Origin: Rhodovulum sp. PH10
Lineage (GTDB): Bacteria; Pseudomonadota; Alphaproteobacteria; Rhizobiales; Xanthobacteraceae
DNA: 55,922 nucleotides
Direction: 5' to 3'
Assembly (NCBI RefSeq): GCF_000293785.1
Contig: NZ_AKZI01000004.1
Span: 1-55,922, forward strand
Below are positions 52,558-55,922 of the stretch, one piece after another. The notes below the pieces were generated by a model, which had not been told where the DNA came from, made no database searches, and was given only the letters and a program-made list of their open reading frames with translations. The position numbers were made by a program, and so were the translations under genes. Within the stretch, counting starts at the first letter, position 1; every line of letters starts with the position of its first letter.

Positions 52558-53778
52558 TCACTCGGCCTTGGCGCGCTGCGCGCCGTCGCCGGCGGACGCC
52601 TGCGGGCCGCCCGCGGCGCCGTTGGCGGGCGCGGCGCCCTCCTCCTTCGGCGTCACCGTCTGGCCCGGCCGCACCCGGGCGAGGCCGTTGACGATCACCC
52701 GGTCGTCCGGCACGAGGCCGCTCTTCACCACCCGCAGCTTGCCGTCGACCACCCGGCCGAGCTCGACGAACTTCTGGGTCGCCTTGTGGTCCTGGCCGAC
52801 CACCAGCACGTATTTGCGGACCTGCTCGGAGCCGATCGCGGCGTCCGGCACCAGCAGCGCCGTCGCCGGCTCGGAGGCCTGCACCCGCACCCGCGCGAAC
52901 ATGCCGGGGGTGAACAGGTCGTCCGGATTGTCGAGCACCGCGCGGCCGCGGATGGTGCCGGTGCCGCGGTCGATCACGTTGTCGATGAAGTCCATCCGGC
53001 CCTTGTGGGGGAAGTCCTTCTCGTCGATCAGCTGGAGCGACACCTCGGCGCCGCCGGAGCGGCTGGCGGGGCCGTCCTTGGCGAGCCGCTGGTAGCGCAG
53101 ATAGGCGGCCTCGTCGAAGGTGAACTCGAAGCGGATCGGGTCGTAGCTGACGATCGTCGCGAGCGGCGTGGTCGAGCCGGTCGAGCCGCCGCTGATCAGG
53201 TTGCCGGGCGACACCCGGCGATCGCCGATGCGGCCGTCGATCGGCGCCCGCAGCTCGGTGAATTCGAGATCGAGCGCGGCCGACCGCACCGCCGCCTCCT
53301 GGGCGGCGACCGAGGCCTGGGCGACCCGCTTGGCCTGGGTGCGCTGGTCGAACGCCTGCTCGGTGATGGTGTGGTCGCGCACCAGCTGCTGGGCGCGCTG
53401 CAGGTCGGTCTCGGCGAAGGCGAGATTGGCGCGCGCCTGCTCGAGATTGGCCTTGGCCTGGTCGAGCGTGGTCTGGAACGGCCGCTTGTCGATGGTGAAC
53501 AGCAGGTCGCCCGCCTTCACCATCTGGCCGTCCTTGAAATTGACCTGGTCGAGATAGCCGGAGACGCGCGCACGCACCTCGACCGAGTCGATCGGCACGA
53601 AGCGGCCGACATACTCGTCGTAGTCCGCCACGGGCTGCTGCACGGGCTTGGCGACCGTCACCGCGGGCGGCGGCGGACCGCCGGCGGCCTGCTTGCCGTC
53701 GCCGCCGCATCCGGCCACGAGGCCCGCCAGAAGAACAGCCAAGCCTGCGGCGGCAAGGCGCGCCGGTTTCACGGTCAT
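52558..53778 (-). CDS. RND periplasmic adaptor lipoprotein (AcrA/MexE type)
   Basis: 406 residues. Lipobox LVAGC with C24, then DEYVGRFVPIDSVEVRARVSGYLDQVNFKDGQMVKAGDLLFTID (barrel-sandwich), a coiled-coil hairpin (about 110-175), a beta-barrel and a membrane-proximal domain with PGMFARVRV. Bridges permease and outer channel in the periplasm. ATG 53778 follows GGAGCTCCT and gives the cleanest signal; the open frame continues to 54084 but is low-complexity. Confidence 0.92.
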   Translation of the reverse strand: MTVKPARLAAAGLAVLLAGLVAGCGGDGKQAAGGPPPPAVTVAKPVQQPVADYDEYVGRFVPIDSVEVRARVSGYLDQVNFKDGQMVKAGDLLFTIDKRPFQTTLDQAKANLEQARANLAFAETDLQRAQQLVRDHTITEQAFDQRTQAKRVAQASVAAQEAAVRSAALDLEFTELRAPIDGRIGDRRVSPGNLISGGSTGSTTPLATIVSYDPIRFEFTFDEAAYLRYQRLAKDGPASRSGGAEVSLQLIDEKDFPHKGRMDFIDNVIDRGTGTIRGRAVLDNPDDLFTPGMFARVRVQASEPATALLVPDAAIGSEQVRKYVLVVGQDHKATQKFVELGRVVDGKLRVVKSGLVPDDRVIVNGLARVRPGQTVTPKEEGAAPANGAAGGPQASAGDGAQRAKAE

Positions 53779-54174
53779 AGGAGCTCCGTCGGAGTTGGTC
53801 CGGGAGGACATTGCGCAACATTCGGCCGACAACAAGGCCGGTTCCGCCACGCCTCGGCGACCCTGCGGCCGCGGTTCCCGTACCTCGGCATCGATCGCCA
53901 GCCCCCCCATATAGCGGCCGGCCCTTGCAAGTCCATTGCCAAAAAGCCACAGAGGCGCCGGTTTCTCGGCCACAGACGCGCATTTTCTCGCCGCTCTCTC
54001 GCCGTCGCGGCGGAGCGCGCGGCGGCCGGGCGGCCGGCCGGCGCGCGGTCGCCGACCACCGGTGGTGTCGCCCGCCGCACGCAATAAATTCGTTTGTATT
54101 CGACGATAGTATACTTAAGATTGCATCGACTCGCCCGCATCCAGGCTCGCCTGCCCGGCCGATTGATTACCGGA
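53779..54174. other. Promoter region of the RND operon
   Basis: 396 bp, no credible gene. Positions 54080-54125 are strikingly AT-rich for this genome and contain TATACT/AGTATA-type pieces; a minus-strand promoter for the efflux genes is likely here. No adjacent TetR-type repressor gene and no clear operator palindrome were found. Confidence 0.45.
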
Positions 54175-55800
54175 TCAGCCCGGCTCGGACGACCCGTCGG
54201 CCGCCGGCGCACCCGGCGGCACGGCCGCCGTGGCCGCCGAGGTGGGCGCGGGCGCGGGCGTGAGCGCCCCTCGGCGGCGGCGCAGCCCCGCGAGGATTTG
54301 CCGGCCGAACAAGAGCGCCACCGCCGCGCCATAGGCGACGGCGCCGATCAGCGCGAGCGACAGCAGCGTCAGCTCGTGCCGCCACGTGCGCAGGCCGGCG
54401 AGCAGCGTGTCCAGCACCTGCTCACCGAAGAACAGCGCCGCGGCGAGCACCAGCCCGGCGACCGTGAGCCGGACGACCGCGTTGCGCATCCGGCGATCGA
54501 TCGCAAAGAAGCCGGCGCGCCGGGCGAACCACACGACCAGCAGGAAATTCACCCACGCCCCGATCGAGGTGGCGAGCGCGAGCCCGACCTGCGCGAGTGG
54601 CCCCATCAGAAAAATCTTGAAGCCGACATTGACCACCACCGCCGCGAGCAGTGCCTTGACCGGTGTCGCCGTGTCGCCGCGGGCGAGAAAGGTGGCAGTG
54701 AGGCTGCGGATCAGCACGAAGGGCAGAAGCCCGATCGTGTAGGCGCGCAGCGTCGCTCCCGCCGCCGCCGCATCTGCCGCGGTGAAGGCGCCGCGGGAGA
54801 ACAGCGCCAGCATGATCAGGTCCGGCACCAGCAGGAAGGCGACCAGGCACGGCACCGAGAGCACCAGCGTCAGCTCGATCGCCCGGCTTTGCGCGTCGCG
54901 CGCACCCGCGGTGTCGCCGGCGGCGAGCCGGTTCGCCATCTCCGGCAGGATCACGGTGCCGACCGCGATGCCGATCACGCCGATCGGGAGCTGATTGAGC
55001 CGATCGGCATAATAGAGCGCCGACAAGGCGCCGGCGGCGAGGAAGCTCGCGATGATGGTGTCGGCAAAAAGCGCGATCTGCATGCCGGCCGACCCGATGG
55101 TGGCCGGCCCGAGCGCCTTGAAGAACTTTTTCACGTCCTCGTCGAACGAGAAGCGGGCGAAGCGCGGCAGCCCGGTGCGCCGCGCGGTGTCGGCGCCGAC
55201 CAAAAGCACTTCGAGAATGCCGGCGATGAAGACGCCCCAGGCGGCCGCGTGCCCGGCGCTCGGAAAGAACACCGCGAGCGACAGCGTCGCCATCATCGAG
55301 AGGTTCAGGAGGATCGGCGCCGCCGCCGGCGAGGCGAAGCGCTGCACCGCGTTGAGCATGCCGCCATAGAGCGTGACGAGGCTGACCAGGAGGAGATACG
55401 GGAAGGTGATGCGGGTGAGATCGACGGCGAGCGCGAAGCGGCCGGGATCGTCGGCAAAGCCCGGTGCGAGCAGGCGGATCACCGTCGGGGTGAACACCAG
55501 CGCCAGCACCAGCAGCACGGCTTCCGCCGCCACCAGCATGGTGAACACACGATCCGCGAACAGTCTTGCCGGGTCCGGCCCGCCCTGCTGGCGCACCCTC
55601 GCGTAAGCCGGAACGAAGGCGGCGTTGAACGCCCCCTCGGCAAAGATCGCGCGGAAATGGTTCGGCAAGCGCAGCGCGACGAAGAAGGCATCGGCGATCG
55701 GGCCGGCGCCGAGCACCGCCGCCAGCATGATGTCACGCAAGAAGCCGGTGACGCGCGACAGCAGCGTCAGTCCGCCGACCGTGAAAATGCGCCCGAGCAT
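54175..55800 (-). CDS. murJ: Lipid II flippase MurJ
   Basis: 541 residues, about 14 TM helices (MOP superfamily). LLSRVTGFLRDIMLAAVLGAGPIADAFFVALRLPNHFRAIFAEGAFNAAFVPAYA is the MurJ N-terminal signature; LNQLPIGVIGIAVGTVILPEMA and the late TM helices fit. Flips lipid II across the inner membrane for peptidoglycan synthesis and is normally essential. ATG 55800 matches the family start; 21 extra codons upstream look non-coding. A Pro/Ala-rich tail ends the protein. Confidence 0.94.
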   Translation of the reverse strand: MLGRIFTVGGLTLLSRVTGFLRDIMLAAVLGAGPIADAFFVALRLPNHFRAIFAEGAFNAAFVPAYARVRQQGGPDPARLFADRVFTMLVAAEAVLLVLALVFTPTVIRLLAPGFADDPGRFALAVDLTRITFPYLLLVSLVTLYGGMLNAVQRFASPAAAPILLNLSMMATLSLAVFFPSAGHAAAWGVFIAGILEVLLVGADTARRTGLPRFARFSFDEDVKKFFKALGPATIGSAGMQIALFADTIIASFLAAGALSALYYADRLNQLPIGVIGIAVGTVILPEMANRLAAGDTAGARDAQSRAIELTLVLSVPCLVAFLLVPDLIMLALFSRGAFTAADAAAAGATLRAYTIGLLPFVLIRSLTATFLARGDTATPVKALLAAVVVNVGFKIFLMGPLAQVGLALATSIGAWVNFLLVVWFARRAGFFAIDRRMRNAVVRLTVAGLVLAAALFFGEQVLDTLLAGLRTWRHELTLLSLALIGAVAYGAAVALLFGRQILAGLRRRRGALTPAPAPTSAATAAVPPGAPAADGSSEPG

Positions 55801-55878
55801 GAACGACCCACCCACATGCGCAACGGCGCGCCGGCGAACGACCCTCGACCGCCCGCAAACCAACGGCGACAGAGCCCG

Positions 55879-55922
55879 ACCTCGTCCCGAGGAGCACTCC
55901 GCAGGAGTGCGTCTCGAAGGGC
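55879..55922. repeat. Palindromic intergenic repeat at the window edge
   Basis: GACCTCGTCCCGAGGAGC...GTGCGTCTCGAAGG with inner hairpin GCACTCC-GCA-GGAGTGC (55894-55910). Same family as 13026-13070; continues past the window. Confidence 0.55.

Overview
The window looks like chromosomal DNA from a very GC-rich alphaproteobacterium, most likely a Hyphomicrobiales (Rhizobiales) member close to the purple non-sulfur lineages (a Rhodoplanes- or Rhodopseudomonas-like organism). Reasons: GC-rich third codon positions throughout; several small proteins and repeat families typical of that order (a TIGR03808-type Tat-exported repeat protein, a roughly 100-residue conserved hypothetical beside a giant apolipoprotein-like gene, and short palindromic intergenic repeats); the order MarR / OmpR-type regulator / EnvZ-type kinase beside ilvE; and metabolic genes such as a RuBisCO-like protein, cytochrome c' and an [FeFe] hydrogenase. 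Genus is inference. No transposase, integrase, phage gene or CRISPR array was seen.

Layout. 1-4.2 kb: radical SAM/SPASM enzyme, an SDR oxidoreductase lacking the usual catalytic lysine, and a YjbQ + RuBisCO-like protein pair. 4.2-9 kb: small membrane protein, exported EF-hand protein, old-yellow-enzyme flavin reductase, Tat-exported beta-helix protein and a small zinc-ribbon protein, then a repeat-rich spacer. 9.6-17.1 kb: three-domain Aas phospholipid-recycling protein, BtuB-type receptor under a cobalamin riboswitch, CutA and NAD kinase. 17.3-25 kb: DUF411 metal protein, overlapping CheY-like/Hpt genes, an interrupted GIY-YIG nuclease gene between two 164-bp direct repeats, VWA (CoxE-like) protein, YihY membrane protein and a large exported SGNH hydrolase.

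25.4-30.3 kb: a NuoF-GltD fusion oxidoreductase followed 2 nt later by a complete [FeFe] hydrogenase, matching the glutamate-synthase-linked (group A2) arrangement; no maturase genes are present. A toxin-antitoxin pair and a [2Fe-2S] ferredoxin follow. 30.9-40.1 kb: a second orphan Hpt protein, a conserved hypothetical, and a 2647-residue membrane-anchored protein built almost wholly of 22-residue repeats. Its architecture matches Growth Pole Ring protein (GPR) of Agrobacterium, needed for polar growth. This is the most striking locus.

40.3-46.9 kb: heptose genes (gmhA and a nucleotidyltransferase-GmhB-like fusion), a flavin reductase, then a convergent two-component system and MarR regulator, the last divergent from ilvE with a perfect inverted repeat over the MarR start codon. 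47-56 kb: tRNA-Leu(CAA), two cytochromes c, an RND efflux pair with a terminator, and murJ at the right edge.

Genes that plausibly work together: yjbQ-RLP; the hydrogenase pair; gmhA with the HAD fusion; kinase, regulator and MarR with ilvE; the RND permease and adaptor; CheY and Hpt. Limits: no database search was possible; family names come from recognised motifs and architecture.
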